64,000 nt of DNA from Bradyrhizobium lablabi (GCF_018131005.1 NZ_JAFCJK010000009.1:124001-188000), one strand, 5' to 3'. Positions 50,177-60,007 are shown, counted from the stretch's first letter. Notes: a model not told the origin generated them from the letters alone. Program-made: numbers and translations.

Positions 50177-51153
50177 GCCGCGCACCCTGCCGGCGTGACG
50201 CCGTAGTCGCGCAACCCCGCGACGTTCTGCTGGAAGCGCAGCTTGCGCACATATTCCAGCGGGTCCTTGGGCTTCACCAGCGCACCGTCCGGTACGTTGA
50301 GGAAATCAACCAGACGCGTGAGCAGAAAGCGCATCGCGGCGCCGCGCGCGAGCAGCGGAAGCGCAGCCTGTTCCGCCGCTGCCAGCGGACGCTCGCGACC
50401 GTAGGAATTGAGCAGCGCGCGCGCCTTGGTGACGTTGAAGGAATGATCCGGCTCGAAACACCAGGCGTTCAGGCAGATGGCAACGTCATAGGCAAGAATG
50501 TCGTTGCAGGCGAACGGGAAATCGATCAGGCCCGACAGCTTGTTGCCGAGGAAGAACACGTTGTCTGGAAACAAGTCGGCATGGATGACGCCGAGCGGCA
50601 GGTCATTCGGCCAATTCGCTTCGAGATGATCGAGCTCGCGTGTGATGAAATCGGAGAGGCCCGCCTGCACGCTATCGGCCCGCGCGCAGGCAAGATCGAA
50701 CAGAGGCCGCCAGCCGCCGACCGACAGCGGGTTTTTCCGGATCAGGGGAAAGTCGCGCCCGGCGAGATGCATCCTGGCAAGCGCATCGCCGACCCCGGCG
50801 CAATGCATCGCGTTCGGCCGCCGCGGCCACATGCCCTCGAGGAAATTGATGATCGCGGCCGGTCGGCCGGCCAGCCGGCTATAGACCTCGCCGTTACGAT
50901 TCCTCGCCGGCTGTGGGCAAGAGACGCCGCGCTCGGCGAGATGCGCCATCAGCGACAGAAAATACGGCAGGTCGCCCTCCGCCACGCGCTTCTCGTAGAG
51001 CGTGAGGATGTAGGCGCCCAGGCTCGTGTGCAGCAGGAAGTTCGAATTCTCCACGCCCTCGGCGATACCCTTGTAGGAGAGCAGTTCGCCGATATCGTAG
51101 CTCTTGAGGAATTCCGCGAGATCTTCGGCGGCAACGTCGGTGTAGACCGCCAT
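50173..51153 (-). CDS. thrB: Homoserine kinase (type II, aminoglycoside-phosphotransferase fold)
   Basis: The 326-residue enzyme phosphorylates homoserine in threonine synthesis. It is the APH-fold form found in alphaproteobacteria: EGVENSNFLLHT at 32-43, VIHADLFPDNVFF with the catalytic Asp at about 192, and GLIDFPFACND with the metal-binding Asp at about 212. It follows ispH by five bases and overlaps rnhA, so the three are one operon. Length is normal. Confidence 0.95.
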   Translation of the reverse strand: MAVYTDVAAEDLAEFLKSYDIGELLSYKGIAEGVENSNFLLHTSLGAYILTLYEKRVAEGDLPYFLSLMAHLAERGVSCPQPARNRNGEVYSRLAGRPAAIINFLEGMWPRRPNAMHCAGVGDALARMHLAGRDFPLIRKNPLSVGGWRPLFDLACARADSVQAGLSDFITRELDHLEANWPNDLPLGVIHADLFPDNVFFLGNKLSGLIDFPFACNDILAYDVAICLNAWCFEPDHSFNVTKARALLNSYGRERPLAAAEQAALPLLARGAAMRFLLTRLVDFLNVPDGALVKPKDPLEYVRKLRFQQNVAGLRDYGVTPAGCAA

Positions 51154-51158
51154 ATGGT

Positions 51159-52133
51159 TTATTCCGCGGCGGCAGCGTCGGGCCGCAGCGAGCGCGGCAG
51201 CGGAAAGAACTCGTTCTCTTCCGCGGCCGAGACCGTCTCCACGTGCAGTTCGTAGCGCTCGGCGAAGGCGCCCATGATTTCCTCGACGATCACCTCCGGC
51301 GCGGATGCGCCTGCCGTGATGCCGAGGCTCCTGATGCCTTCAAAGCGATCCCAGTCGATGTCGCTCGCGCGTTGGGCAAGCACGGCGATGGGGCAGCCCT
51401 CACGCTCGGCGACCTCGCGCAGGCGCTGCGAGTTCGACGAGTTCGGCGCGCCGACCACGATCAGAGCGTCGACCACTGGCGCCACCTTCTTCACCGCGAG
51501 CTGGCGATTTGTGGTGGCATAGCAAATGTCTTCCTTGTGCGGGCCGTTGATGTTCGGGAAGCGCTCCTTGAGCAGCGTCACGATTTCGGCCGTGTCGTCG
51601 ATCGACAGCGTGGTCTGGGTCACAAAGGCGAGGTTGTCCGGGTCCTTCGGGGCGAAGGTCTTGGCGTCCTCGGCGGTCTCGATCAGCGTGACCGCGCCGG
51701 CCGGGAGCTGGCCGAGGGTGCCGACCACCTCGGGATGGTGCGAATGCCCGATCAGTAGGATTTCCCGACCCCGCTTGAAATGGATCGCAGCCTCGCGGTG
51801 GACCTTGGTCACCAGCGGGCAGGTCGCGTCCAGCGAGAAGAAATTGCGGGCCTTGGCCTCGGCCGGCACCGATTTGGGAACCCCGTGGGCGGAAAACACC
51901 ACGGGCGCGTTGGTATCGTCGGGGATTTCGGCCAACTCCTCGACAAAAATCGCCCCCTTGGTCTTCAGGCTGTCCACGACGTATTTGTTATGGACGATCT
52001 CGTGCCGGACATAGACCGGAGCGCCATAAATGGTGAGCGCCCGTTCCACCGTGTCGATGGCCCGGACAACCCCGGCGCAGAAGCCACGCGGGGAACAAAG
52101 CACGATTCTAAGCTCTGGTTTTTTCGCTGACAT
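51159..52133 (-). CDS. ispH: 4-hydroxy-3-methylbut-2-enyl diphosphate reductase (LytB/IspH)
   Basis: The 324-residue iron-sulfur enzyme makes IPP and DMAPP in the last step of the MEP isoprenoid pathway. The three cluster cysteines lie in RGFCAGVVRA (C19), DATCPLVTKVH (about C103) and EDICYATTNRQ (about C203); the HEIVHNKYVV, HGV and GHSHHPEV histidines are present. The ATG at 52133 gives the family length; a longer open frame upstream is not used. It is the first gene of the ispH-thrB-rnhA operon and is divergent from trcR. Confidence 0.97.
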   Translation of the reverse strand: MSAKKPELRIVLCSPRGFCAGVVRAIDTVERALTIYGAPVYVRHEIVHNKYVVDSLKTKGAIFVEELAEIPDDTNAPVVFSAHGVPKSVPAEAKARNFFSLDATCPLVTKVHREAAIHFKRGREILLIGHSHHPEVVGTLGQLPAGAVTLIETAEDAKTFAPKDPDNLAFVTQTTLSIDDTAEIVTLLKERFPNINGPHKEDICYATTNRQLAVKKVAPVVDALIVVGAPNSSNSQRLREVAEREGCPIAVLAQRASDIDWDRFEGIRSLGITAGASAPEVIVEEIMGAFAERYELHVETVSAAEENEFFPLPRSLRPDAAAAE

Positions 52134-52349
52134 GGGCCAATCCCGGGACCGAATCACCCCTCGCCGGCGGGCGGGGAACGGCCAATTCGATAAGCACTTG
52201 GGACTGCTTTCGGGCGCTGTCAAGGCACTTTTCGTGGCCCATTGCGCCATTACCCCAGGAAGGCTTATATAGGCCGCATAATTCCCGTCATCACCGATGA
52301 CTACCAGCTTCGCCTCCGAGAGGTGGGCGAAGCGCCAAGGAGATTTGCC

Positions 52350-53045
52350 ATGAGCAACGCACCGCTGATGCCGAAGGCGACTGCCGTGTGGCTGGTTGAT
52401 AATACCGCTCTGACCTTCGATCAGGTGGCCGATTTCACCAAGATGCACCCGCTGGAGGTCCGCGCCATCGCCGACGGCGACGCCGCCCAGGGCATCAAGG
52501 GCATGGATCCGATTTCCAACGGCCAGTTGACCCGCGAGGAGATCGAAAGGGGCGAGAAAGACCCGAACTACCGCCTCAAGCTCGAGCAGAGCAAGGTGGT
52601 GCTGCCATCTTCGGCCAAGAAGAAGGGCCCGCGCTACACGCCGGTGTCGCGCCGCCACGAGCGCCCGAGCGCGATCCTGTGGCTGGTGCGCAACCATCCC
52701 GAACTGAAGGACGCGCAGATCATGCGGCTCGTCGGCACCACCAAAACCACGATCGCCAGCGTGCGCGACCGCACCCACTGGAACGCCTCGACGCTGACGC
52801 CGATGGATCCGGTCACCCTCGGCCTGTGCTCGCAGATCGAGCTCGATTTCGAGGTGCAGCGCGCCGCCAAGGAAAAGCCAGCCGCGACTGTCTATGGCGG
52901 CGCCACGCTGCTGCCGGCCTCGGAGACCACGCGCAAGGAGCCCGAATACGAGCACACCGAAAAGCAGCAGGACGACCTCAATGTCGATGCGGTGTTCGCC
53001 AAGCTGAAGACGATCGGCGGCAAGAAGGCCGACGACGAAGAGTGA
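52350..53045 (+). CDS. trcR: Cell-cycle regulator TrcR (DUF1013)
   Basis: The 231-residue protein belongs to the alphaproteobacterial DUF1013 family, named TrcR in Rhodobacter/Caulobacter-type work on cell-cycle transcription. It has an N-terminal helix-turn-helix-like block (AVWLVDNTALTFDQVADFTK), then GIKGMDPISNGQLTREEIER, SAILWLVRNHPELKDAQIMR and LVGTTKTTIASVRDRTHWN, and a C-terminal acidic tail. AAGGAG eight bases before the ATG supports the start. A terminator follows. The gene is divergent from ispH. Confidence 0.93.
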   Translation: MSNAPLMPKATAVWLVDNTALTFDQVADFTKMHPLEVRAIADGDAAQGIKGMDPISNGQLTREEIERGEKDPNYRLKLEQSKVVLPSSAKKKGPRYTPVSRRHERPSAILWLVRNHPELKDAQIMRLVGTTKTTIASVRDRTHWNASTLTPMDPVTLGLCSQIELDFEVQRAAKEKPAATVYGGATLLPASETTRKEPEYEHTEKQQDDLNVDAVFAKLKTIGGKKADDEE

Positions 53046-53073
53046 GCGCGTAGCCCACGGCCATCGAAATACC

Positions 53074-53102
53074 AAACGCGGCGGCAACCCGCCGCGTTTT
53101 TT
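53074..53102 (+). terminator. Rho-independent terminator after trcR
   Basis: An 11-bp stem (AAACGCGGCGG and its complement) with a 4-base loop runs into TTTTTT, 29 bases after the trcR stop. Confidence 0.9.
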
Positions 53103-53253
53103 GTTGTGGCATAGATGAACGCGGCGGACCGGAGGAAAGCTTTAGCTAAACCCGGAATTTTGATTCGAGGAGCAATACCGCTTTCGACAAGCGTCCCGCC
53201 CGCGCTCCGGGCAGTCCACGAGCATCGGCATCGCGAGAGTGCGTCGGCTGGTG

Positions 53254-53460
53254 TCAGCCGAGTTCGATCTCGCCGGATATTTCATGTGTAAGACTGAGAC
53301 CATCGATGGTGAGCACAGTCTTAGCCGGAAGCTTCTCGTTACCTTTGAGCCGGCCACTTGCCACGGCCTCGCGCACCGCTCTCTCAACTTCGCGCTGGGA
53401 AGTAATGCCGACCTTCTTGAGGAATCCGCGAAGGCTGGCGTTGAAAACGTCCTCGTTCAT
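53254..53460 (-). CDS. DUF6494-type small protein
   Basis: The 68-residue protein MNEDVFNASLRGFLKKVGIT followed by SQREVERAVREAVASGRLKG matches a small conserved family in Hyphomicrobiales of unknown function. AGGAGG lies five bases before the second of two tandem ATGs, which decides the start at 53460. It is soluble and follows the lipoprotein gene by 14 bases, so both are probably co-transcribed. Confidence 0.75.
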   Translation of the reverse strand: MNEDVFNASLRGFLKKVGITSQREVERAVREAVASGRLKGNEKLPAKTVLTIDGLSLTHEISGEIELG

Positions 53461-53474
53461 CATCGCCTCCTGAT

Positions 53475-53747
53475 TTACCGCCGGTCCGGATTGTTCAGCA
53501 TGTATTCGCCGAGATCGCGCTGCCTGCGATCCGTGCGCGCCTCCGCGCGCTGGCGCTGGACGTCGCGGTCCTTGCGGCAGGCAACATACTCGGACGAGCC
53601 GACCTTGACCGTGCCGTTGGCCTGGCAAAATTGATCGTCGTCGCCCATGCTTTCCGCGACCGGCGATTGCCCGCGCTCCAGGCAGCCCGCGAGCAGCGGC
53701 AATGCAAGCAGCAAGGCGAGTGACGCGCGGGCAGAAATGGATCGCAT
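53475..53747 (-). CDS. Small lipoprotein
   Basis: The 90-residue protein has a lipoprotein signal with lipobox LAGC (Cys at about 22), then a short region with two further cysteines (DDDQFCQANG and EYVACRKD), and a charged helical C terminus. It should be anchored to a membrane in the periplasm. It is upstream of the DUF6494 gene. No function is known. Confidence 0.75.
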   Translation of the reverse strand: MRSISARASLALLLALPLLAGCLERGQSPVAESMGDDDQFCQANGTVKVGSSEYVACRKDRDVQRQRAEARTDRRQRDLGEYMLNNPDRR

Positions 53748-53908
53748 CCGTGGTTCCGTTCCGTCGTTGCAACTTGGCGTGCGATGCGGGAATGACCCGG
53801 CAATCCATCAAAATCAAGGCCGTTCTTGCGCTCAATTCTGTCCGAAGCGGCGGTCATTGAGCGACATTCGACCCTTCGCCCTGCGCGGCGCGCAGCCGGT
53901 GTTCCAGC

Positions 53909-55819
53909 TCACACCTTGCCCTTGAGCGCATCGCCGATCTCGTCGAGCACCTTTGCGTCCTCGATCGTGGCCGGCATGCTCCAGGGCTCGCCGTCGGCGA
54001 TCTTCTTGATGGTGCCGCGCAAAATCTTTCCGGAGCGCGTCTTCGGCAGCCGCGCCACCGTGATCGCGAGCTTGAACGCGGCGACGGGGCCAAGCTTTTC
54101 GCGCACCAGCGCCACGACCTCCTTCTCGACCTCATCAGGCGTCTTCGTCACGCCCGCCTTGAGCACCAGGAAGCCGCAGGGCACCTCGCCCTTGATCGCA
54201 TCCTTGATGCCGAGCACGGCGCATTCGGCGACGTCGGGATGCGACGCCAAAATCTCTTCCATGCCACCGGTGGAGAGCCGGTGACCGGCGACATTGATGA
54301 TGTCGTCGGTGCGGCCCATTACCCAGACGTAGCCGTCCTCATCCTTGTAGCCGGCATCCGATGTCTTGTAGTAACCGGGGAACTCCGAGAGATAGGCGCC
54401 CTTGAAACGCTCATCCTGCTCCCACAGCGTCGGCAGGCAGGCCGGCGGCATCGGGAGCTTGATCACGATCGAACCCATGGCGCCTTCCGGCACAGGCCGC
54501 GCGGCCTCGTCGACGACGTCGACCTGATAGCCCGGCATCGGCACCGTCGGCGAGCCGTGCTTGACCGGCAGCATGCCTAAGCCCACCGGATTCCCGGCGA
54601 TGCACCAGCCGGTCTCTGTCTGCCACCAGTGATCGATGACCGGCACCGTCAACTGCCTCTCGGCCCATTCCACCGTCGGCGGATCGGCGCGCTCGCCGGC
54701 GAGAAACAGCGTACGGAATTTCGAAAGATCGTATTGCCGGATGAACTTACCTTCCGGGTCTTCCTTACGGATGGCGCGGAATGCTGTCGGAGCCGTGAAC
54801 AGCGCCACCGCTCCGTGCTCGGAAATCACCCGCCAGAACGCGCCGGCGTCGGGCGTGCCAACCGGCTTGCCCTCATACATGATCGAGGTCGCGCCTTGGA
54901 ACAGCGGGCCATAGACGATGTAGCTGTGACCGACCACCCAGCCGATGTCGGAGCCGCACCACCAGACCTCGCCGGGTTTCACGCCGTAGAGATTGTACAT
55001 CGACCATTTCACCGCGACGAGGTGCCCACCATTGTCGCGCACCACGCCCTTGGGAATGCCTGTCGTGCCCGAGGTGTACAGAATGTAGAGCGGATCGGTC
55101 GCGAGTACCGGCGCGCAGGACGCGGCCTTGCCGGCATCCAGCGCGGCGCGGCGCAAGGATGCCCAGTCATGATCGCGGCCTGACGTGAGATCACAGCCGT
55201 GCTGCGGCCGCTGCAGGACGATGCAGGCTTCGGGCTTCGCGCTCGCAAGCTTGATGGCTTCGTCGAGCAACGGCTTGTATTGCACGATGCGCCCGGGCTC
55301 GAGTCCGCAGCTTGCGGAGAGGATCAGCTTCGGCTTGGCATCGTCGATGCGGCTTGCCAACTCCTTTGCCGCGAATCCGCCGAACACCACGCTGTGTACC
55401 GCACCGATCCGCGCGCAGGCGAGCATCGCGACCACCGCCTCGGGCACCATCGGCATGTAGAGGATGACACGATCGCCCTTGGTGACGCCGAAATCCTGCA
55501 TGACGGCGGCAAGCGTCTGCACTTCCTTCAGCAGCTCGGCATAGGTGAATTTGGTGACCGTGTTGGTGAGCGGGGAATCGTGGATCAGCGCCATTTGGTC
55601 GGCGCGGCCCCCGCCGACATGGCGATCGAGCGCGTTGTAGCAGGTGTTGACTACGGCGCCGGCGAACCAGCGGCCATACGGACCCATCGCAGGGTCGAAG
55701 ACCTTCTTTGCAGGCTCGACCCAATCGATCTCGCGCGCCGCTTCCGCCCAAAACCCCTCAGGGTCTCGAAGCGAGCGGGCATATACCTCATGATACCGGC
55801 TCTTTTGCTGGATGTTCAT
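53909..55819 (-). CDS. prpE: Propionyl-CoA synthetase (AMP-forming)
   Basis: The 636-residue enzyme activates propionate (or another short acid) to its CoA ester. It shows YTSGTTGIPKGVVRDNGGH (about 241-259), EVWWCGSDIGWVVGHSYIVY, DHWWQTETGWCIAGN, YKTSDAGYKDEDGYVWVMGR and the acetylatable lysine near the end in PKTRSGKILR. The WWCGSDIGWVVGHSYIVYGP segment and the start NIQQKSRYHEVYARSL with FWAEAAREIDW favour PrpE over acetyl-CoA synthetase. The ATG at 55819 follows the family; it is a single minus-strand gene. Confidence 0.93.
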   Translation of the reverse strand: MNIQQKSRYHEVYARSLRDPEGFWAEAAREIDWVEPAKKVFDPAMGPYGRWFAGAVVNTCYNALDRHVGGGRADQMALIHDSPLTNTVTKFTYAELLKEVQTLAAVMQDFGVTKGDRVILYMPMVPEAVVAMLACARIGAVHSVVFGGFAAKELASRIDDAKPKLILSASCGLEPGRIVQYKPLLDEAIKLASAKPEACIVLQRPQHGCDLTSGRDHDWASLRRAALDAGKAASCAPVLATDPLYILYTSGTTGIPKGVVRDNGGHLVAVKWSMYNLYGVKPGEVWWCGSDIGWVVGHSYIVYGPLFQGATSIMYEGKPVGTPDAGAFWRVISEHGAVALFTAPTAFRAIRKEDPEGKFIRQYDLSKFRTLFLAGERADPPTVEWAERQLTVPVIDHWWQTETGWCIAGNPVGLGMLPVKHGSPTVPMPGYQVDVVDEAARPVPEGAMGSIVIKLPMPPACLPTLWEQDERFKGAYLSEFPGYYKTSDAGYKDEDGYVWVMGRTDDIINVAGHRLSTGGMEEILASHPDVAECAVLGIKDAIKGEVPCGFLVLKAGVTKTPDEVEKEVVALVREKLGPVAAFKLAITVARLPKTRSGKILRGTIKKIADGEPWSMPATIEDAKVLDEIGDALKGKV

Positions 55820-55897
55820 GACGTTTCCCCTCACGTATTTCCGCCATTGTCACGGGAAGCGCGGGCGTTTCAAGCCGAAAACGCACCGACTTTGGCG

Positions 55898-56668
55898 CTA
55901 ATGGCCCTCGGCTCCGTTCAGCCGTTCCAGCCGCGCGCGCATCGCCTTGCGCAGGTCATAGCCGGATTTGCCGAACTCGCGGTTGCGGCGGGCGATGAAG
56001 TCGTCCTGTTCGCGCTGACGCGCGCGCGCCTCTGGCGCGCTTCGGGCCTCGCGCACCGCCCTGACGCTGGAGGCGTTGATCTCGCGGTCGAGGTCGGCAA
56101 GTTCGGGATTGGCACAGATCGCCTTTTCCACCGCACGGCGGGCCTTGCGGCAATCGAAACTCGGCTTGCCGGCAACCGCCATCAACGCGCCGAGCCGCTC
56201 CAGTTCCAGCGACAGCGATTTGTAGTTGGCCTTGGCGGCCGGGTGATTGCGATTGAGCTTGAGCGCGGCGCCGAAATCCATGATCGCCTTTGGCCGGTCA
56301 CCCTTCCTGCGCCACAACTCGCCGCGAGCATTGTAGGCGTCGGCGAGCGACGGATCGAGCCCCAGCACGGTGTCGTAGTCCGCGATCGCACGATCGATCA
56401 TCTGCTTATGATCATAAGCCGAAGCGCGCGCGGTCAGCGCCTTGATCCGGTCGGACTTCTCCGCCTTCTCATTGTCGAGAAACGCGCTGCAGACCTCGAT
56501 GATCTTGTCGTCGTCGGCTGCACCGGAAGCAGCAAGGCAAGGCGACGGGTCGGCCTGGATGTCCGCCGTCGGCTCGGTGCCGGTTGCGCTTGCGCGGCTC
56601 GCCGTCAGCATACACGGCAGCCAGGCCAGCATGAGCGACAGGGCCAGATATCCACAATAGCGTCGCAT
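55898..56668 (-). CDS. Exported TPR protein with LprI-like C-terminal domain
   Basis: The 256-residue protein has a signal peptide (MRRYCGYLALSLMLAWLPCM, cleavage near residue 29). Tetratricopeptide repeats follow (DRAIADYDTVLGLDPSLADA and GDRPKAIMDFGAALKLNRNH, about 91-145). A cysteine-containing C-terminal domain (SFDCRKARRAVEKAICANPE, LADLDREI) resembles LprI/DUF1311 lysozyme-inhibitor-like domains. It probably acts in the periplasm. The function is not known. Confidence 0.8.
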   Translation of the reverse strand: MRRYCGYLALSLMLAWLPCMLTASRASATGTEPTADIQADPSPCLAASGAADDDKIIEVCSAFLDNEKAEKSDRIKALTARASAYDHKQMIDRAIADYDTVLGLDPSLADAYNARGELWRRKGDRPKAIMDFGAALKLNRNHPAAKANYKSLSLELERLGALMAVAGKPSFDCRKARRAVEKAICANPELADLDREINASSVRAVREARSAPEARARQREQDDFIARRNREFGKSGYDLRKAMRARLERLNGAEGH

Positions 56669-56807
56669 CTCAATCGACGTCTGAGCGTCTTTTCTCCTGT
56701 GCCCGGTCGGACCAAGCGGTCCGTCATCCGGACAGCCAGCAATTTGCTGCAAGACCACACGCTGGACTATACGTCAATTCGACGATCGACTTCGTAGGGG
56801 CCTTGCC

Positions 56808-58352
56808 TTGCTGGTATTCGAATGGATCATCGGACTTCTGCTCGCCGCGGTCGCGCTGTCGGGGCTGGCGCGGCGCATCAAGGTACCCTACCCGATCTTC
56901 CTCGCCATCGGCGGCGTGCTGCTGGCACTGCTGCCGTCGGGCCCGCCCTGGACGCTGGAGCCGAAACTGACGCTGGCGCTGTTCGTGGCGCCCGTGCTGC
57001 TCGATGCCGCCTACGACACCTCGCTGCGCGACCTTCGCAACAATTGGCTGCCGGTCTCGACGCTGGTGCTCGTCGCGGTCGGCGTGACGACCACCGCTGT
57101 CGCGGTGGTCGCGCACTGGCTTCGCCCGGAGATGCCGTGGGCCGTCGCAATCGCGCTCGGCGCCATCGTGGCGCCGCCAGACGCCGCGGCGGCCACCGCG
57201 ATCCTGCGCCAGGTCAGCCTGCCCTATCGCATCCAGAAGATCCTCGAGGGAGAGAGCCTGCTCAACGATGCAAGCGCGCTCCTGATCTATCGTGTCTGCG
57301 TCGGCCTGGTTGCCGCAGAGCACATGAAGGTGCGCGAATTCGTTCCCGCTGTTGCATTTGCCCTCCTGGGAAGCCTCGTCGCCGGCTTCCTGTTCGCGCG
57401 GGTCTCATTGGCGATCATGCGCCGTATCACCGAAGCGCCGAGCGCGATCATCACGCAATTCGCCGGCACCTTCATGGTGTGGATCGTCGCCGAGCACATC
57501 GGACTGTCCGGAATACTCACTATCGTCGCCTATGCGATCACCATCGCCCGCACCGCGCCGGCCCGCATGACGGCGCGGCTGCGCGTGTCGTCGTATGCGG
57601 TGTGGGAGACGGTGGTGTTCGTGCTCAACGTGCTGGCCTTCATAATGATCGGGCTGCAGCTGCGCCCGATCTGGTCCGGACTCGATGAGGTCGTGCGCCT
57701 CGAATATTGCAGATTTGCCGCCGCGATCCTCGCCGCCGTGATCGTCGCCCGCATCGCCTGGGTGATGCCATACGGCGCCTTCCTGCGCGCTTTGGAGGCG
57801 CACGGCCTGCTTCCTCCGCGTGCGACAAATGCGGTACCGACAGTGGGACGCGGCATCGTCGTTTCCTGGTGCGGGATGCGCGGCATCGTCACGCTGGCGG
57901 CCGCGTTCGCCTTGCCCGAAATGTTCCCGTTTCGCGATCTGATTCTGTTGACGGCCTTTGCCGTCGTGCTGGGGTCACTCGTGATCCAGGGCCTGACGCT
58001 GCGACCGCTGATTCTGGCATTGAAATTTGACAACGAGGATCCCGTTGCACACGAGGCCGCGCACGCCCGCTCGGTCGCCTATCGCGCAGCGCTCGACGCG
58101 ATCGAGAGCGATCCGTCAGAAGAGGCCGAGATTCTCCGGCTCGAATATCGGGCCGTCCTGCTGCGCGCCGAGACCGAGCCCGACGGCGGCGTCGCCACGA
58201 GCGAACTTCCGGCCGACCCGTTGCGCCGCCGTGCCATCGTCGCAGCGCGGGCGGCGCTTTTAAAGATGCGCGACTCCGAGGAGATCGGCGATGACGCCTT
58301 TCACCAGGTCGAGGAAGAGCTCGACCGCGCCGAGCTCGGCGCGCAGGCGTGA
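56808..58352 (+). CDS. Na+/H+ antiporter (CPA1 family)
   Basis: The 514-residue protein has about 12 membrane helices and the CPA1 transport-site patterns: PPDAAAATAI (about 124-133) and the following EGESLLNDASALLIY (about 148-162), plus VSWCGMRGIVTLAAAFALPE near 350. The C-terminal 110 residues form a soluble, helical cytoplasmic tail. It should exchange Na+ or K+ for protons in pH and salt balance. The start is a TTG at 56808 with AGGGG nine bases upstream. It is divergent from the TPR gene and single. Confidence 0.9.
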   Translation: MLVFEWIIGLLLAAVALSGLARRIKVPYPIFLAIGGVLLALLPSGPPWTLEPKLTLALFVAPVLLDAAYDTSLRDLRNNWLPVSTLVLVAVGVTTTAVAVVAHWLRPEMPWAVAIALGAIVAPPDAAAATAILRQVSLPYRIQKILEGESLLNDASALLIYRVCVGLVAAEHMKVREFVPAVAFALLGSLVAGFLFARVSLAIMRRITEAPSAIITQFAGTFMVWIVAEHIGLSGILTIVAYAITIARTAPARMTARLRVSSYAVWETVVFVLNVLAFIMIGLQLRPIWSGLDEVVRLEYCRFAAAILAAVIVARIAWVMPYGAFLRALEAHGLLPPRATNAVPTVGRGIVVSWCGMRGIVTLAAAFALPEMFPFRDLILLTAFAVVLGSLVIQGLTLRPLILALKFDNEDPVAHEAAHARSVAYRAALDAIESDPSEEAEILRLEYRAVLLRAETEPDGGVATSELPADPLRRRAIVAARAALLKMRDSEEIGDDAFHQVEEELDRAELGAQA

Positions 58353-58422
58353 CGGCGCCGCAAGCCTATTGTAACTCAAGTTTTAATTGAACCATCCTCG
58401 GCTTTTGTCAGACTGAAGCATC

Positions 58423-59193
58423 ATGACAATCGTTCTCGATCGCAATTCGTCGCGCGCCTCGGTGAAAGCCGGGGCGCAATACTTTTATTTCTACATGGCC
58501 CTGTCCTGCATGGCGGTCGCCTTTATCGGCTTTGCGCCTACCTACTGGGTACCGATGGCGAGGGGCTCGCTGTCGTCACCACCCGTCGTGCACTTGCATG
58601 GCCTGTTGTTCTTCGCCTGGACGATCTATTTCGTGTTCCAGAGTTGGCTTGCGTCCACCGGACGAATCGCCCGACACCGCAGCACCGGACTGATCGGCGT
58701 GTCCCTCGCGACCGCCATGACGATCATGGGCTTCATGGTTTCGGTCAGCGTCATGAAGCGGTCGGCAGCAGTCGGCCAGGCCGACGAGGGCCTCGCCTTT
58801 GCGATCGTTCCGCTCAGCGGCATTCTGTTCTTTGCGGTGGTGTTTGCGCTGGCCCTCGTCCATCTGCGCGACCGTGAGACGCACAAGCGCCTGATGCTGC
58901 TCGCCGCAATTTCCATCCTCGACGCAGCGGTCGCGCGCTGGTTCCTGACCTTCCTCGCACCTCCCGGTCCGCCCGGCCCGCCGCCGGTCTCGGTGACGAT
59001 CGCGCCCGCTCTCGTCGCGTATCTCCTGCTGGTCGTCGCGATCGTGTTCGACTGGCGTACGCGGGGGCGGCCGCATCCCGCCTATCTCTATGGCGGGGCC
59101 GCGCTCATCGCCGTGAAGTTCCTGAACTGGCCGATCAGCACCACGGCAGCCTGGCATTCATTCGCGGGCGGGATCCTGACGCTCGCACAGTAG
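58423..59193 (+). CDS. Multi-pass membrane protein, unknown
   Basis: The 256-residue protein has seven predicted membrane helices (from about 20, 58, 88, 128, 160, 192 and 226) with short loops. Histidines at the helix ends (VVHLHGLLFF and IARHRS) could bind metal or haem, but no known motif was recognised. A Pro/Gly-rich PPGPPGPPPV loop lies near 178. It is 70 bases downstream of the antiporter in the same direction and its 3' end nearly meets that of the SDR gene. The function is unknown. Confidence 0.75.
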   Translation: MTIVLDRNSSRASVKAGAQYFYFYMALSCMAVAFIGFAPTYWVPMARGSLSSPPVVHLHGLLFFAWTIYFVFQSWLASTGRIARHRSTGLIGVSLATAMTIMGFMVSVSVMKRSAAVGQADEGLAFAIVPLSGILFFAVVFALALVHLRDRETHKRLMLLAAISILDAAVARWFLTFLAPPGPPGPPPVSVTIAPALVAYLLLVVAIVFDWRTRGRPHPAYLYGGAALIAVKFLNWPISTTAAWHSFAGGILTLAQ

Positions 59194-59200
59194 CCCTTCT

Positions 59201-60007
59201 TTAGGCTCCCGACTTGCAGGTGATGCCGCCATCGACCACGAGCTCGGTGCCGGTGACATATTTCGACTCGTCGGAAGCGAGAAACAGCGCCGCGTTGGCG
59301 ACGTCCCAGGCGTCGCCCATGTGCCCCATCGGCACCTGCGCGTCACGGGCGCGCCACATCGCCTCCACATCGCCGTTGGCATAGCTCCGCGCGAGGCCGG
59401 CCGAATGCGCGACCATCGGCGTCTTCATCAGCCCGGGCAGGATCGCGTTCACGCGCACATGCCTTGACGCGAATTCGACCGCCGTGCTGCGCGTCATCTG
59501 ATTCATCGCCGCCTTGCTCGCATTGTAGCTGACATAGGAAATCCCGACATGTCGGATGGAGGCGATCGAGGAGATGTTGATGATCGAGCCGCCGCCCTGT
59601 TTCACCATTACGGGAATGACATGCTTCATCGCCAGGTAGGCGCTCTTGAGATTGACGGCGAAGACGCGATCCCATTCGGCCTCCGCCAGGTCGACCACGC
59701 TGCCGACCTCGGCGATGCCGACATTGTTGTCGAGCACGTCGATGCGATCGTAGGCCTTCAGGCATGCCGCGACCATCGCCTCGACCTCGGCTGCGCGCGA
59801 GACGTCGGCGGTGTATGCGGTCGCCTCGCCGCCTTCGCCGGTAATGATCTTCACCGTCTCTTCCGCCGCTGCGGCGTTGCGATCGACGCAAAACACGCTG
59901 GCGCCTTCGCGCGCGAAGGTCACTGCGGTCGCCTTGCCATTGCCCCAGCCGGGCCCGATCGAGCCCGCGCCGACCACCATCGCAACCTTGCTCTTGAGCC
60001 GATCCAT
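59201..60007 (-). CDS. Short-chain dehydrogenase/reductase
   Basis: The 268-residue classical SDR has a variant cofactor motif GAGSIGPGWGNGKA at 13-26, DNNVGIAEVG at about 91-100, the catalytic Ser in INISSIAS at about 143-150, and Y159-x3-K163 in YNASKAA. The C-terminal block DESKYVTGTELVVDGGITC is standard. It reduces or oxidises an alcohol/ketone with NAD(P). The cofactor loop insertion (GPGW) is found in a subgroup of unknown substrate. It is convergent with the membrane-protein gene. Confidence 0.9.
   Translation of the reverse strand: MDRLKSKVAMVVGAGSIGPGWGNGKATAVTFAREGASVFCVDRNAAAAEETVKIITGEGGEATAYTADVSRAAEVEAMVAACLKAYDRIDVLDNNVGIAEVGSVVDLAEAEWDRVFAVNLKSAYLAMKHVIPVMVKQGGGSIINISSIASIRHVGISYVSYNASKAAMNQMTRSTAVEFASRHVRVNAILPGLMKTPMVAHSAGLARSYANGDVEAMWRARDAQVPMGHMGDAWDVANAALFLASDESKYVTGTELVVDGGITCKSGA

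Noticed and set aside
52134..53087. Upstream in-frame extension of ispH
   Set aside because: The extra 318 codons run antisense through trcR and have arginine-rich shadow composition; the family start is at 52133.
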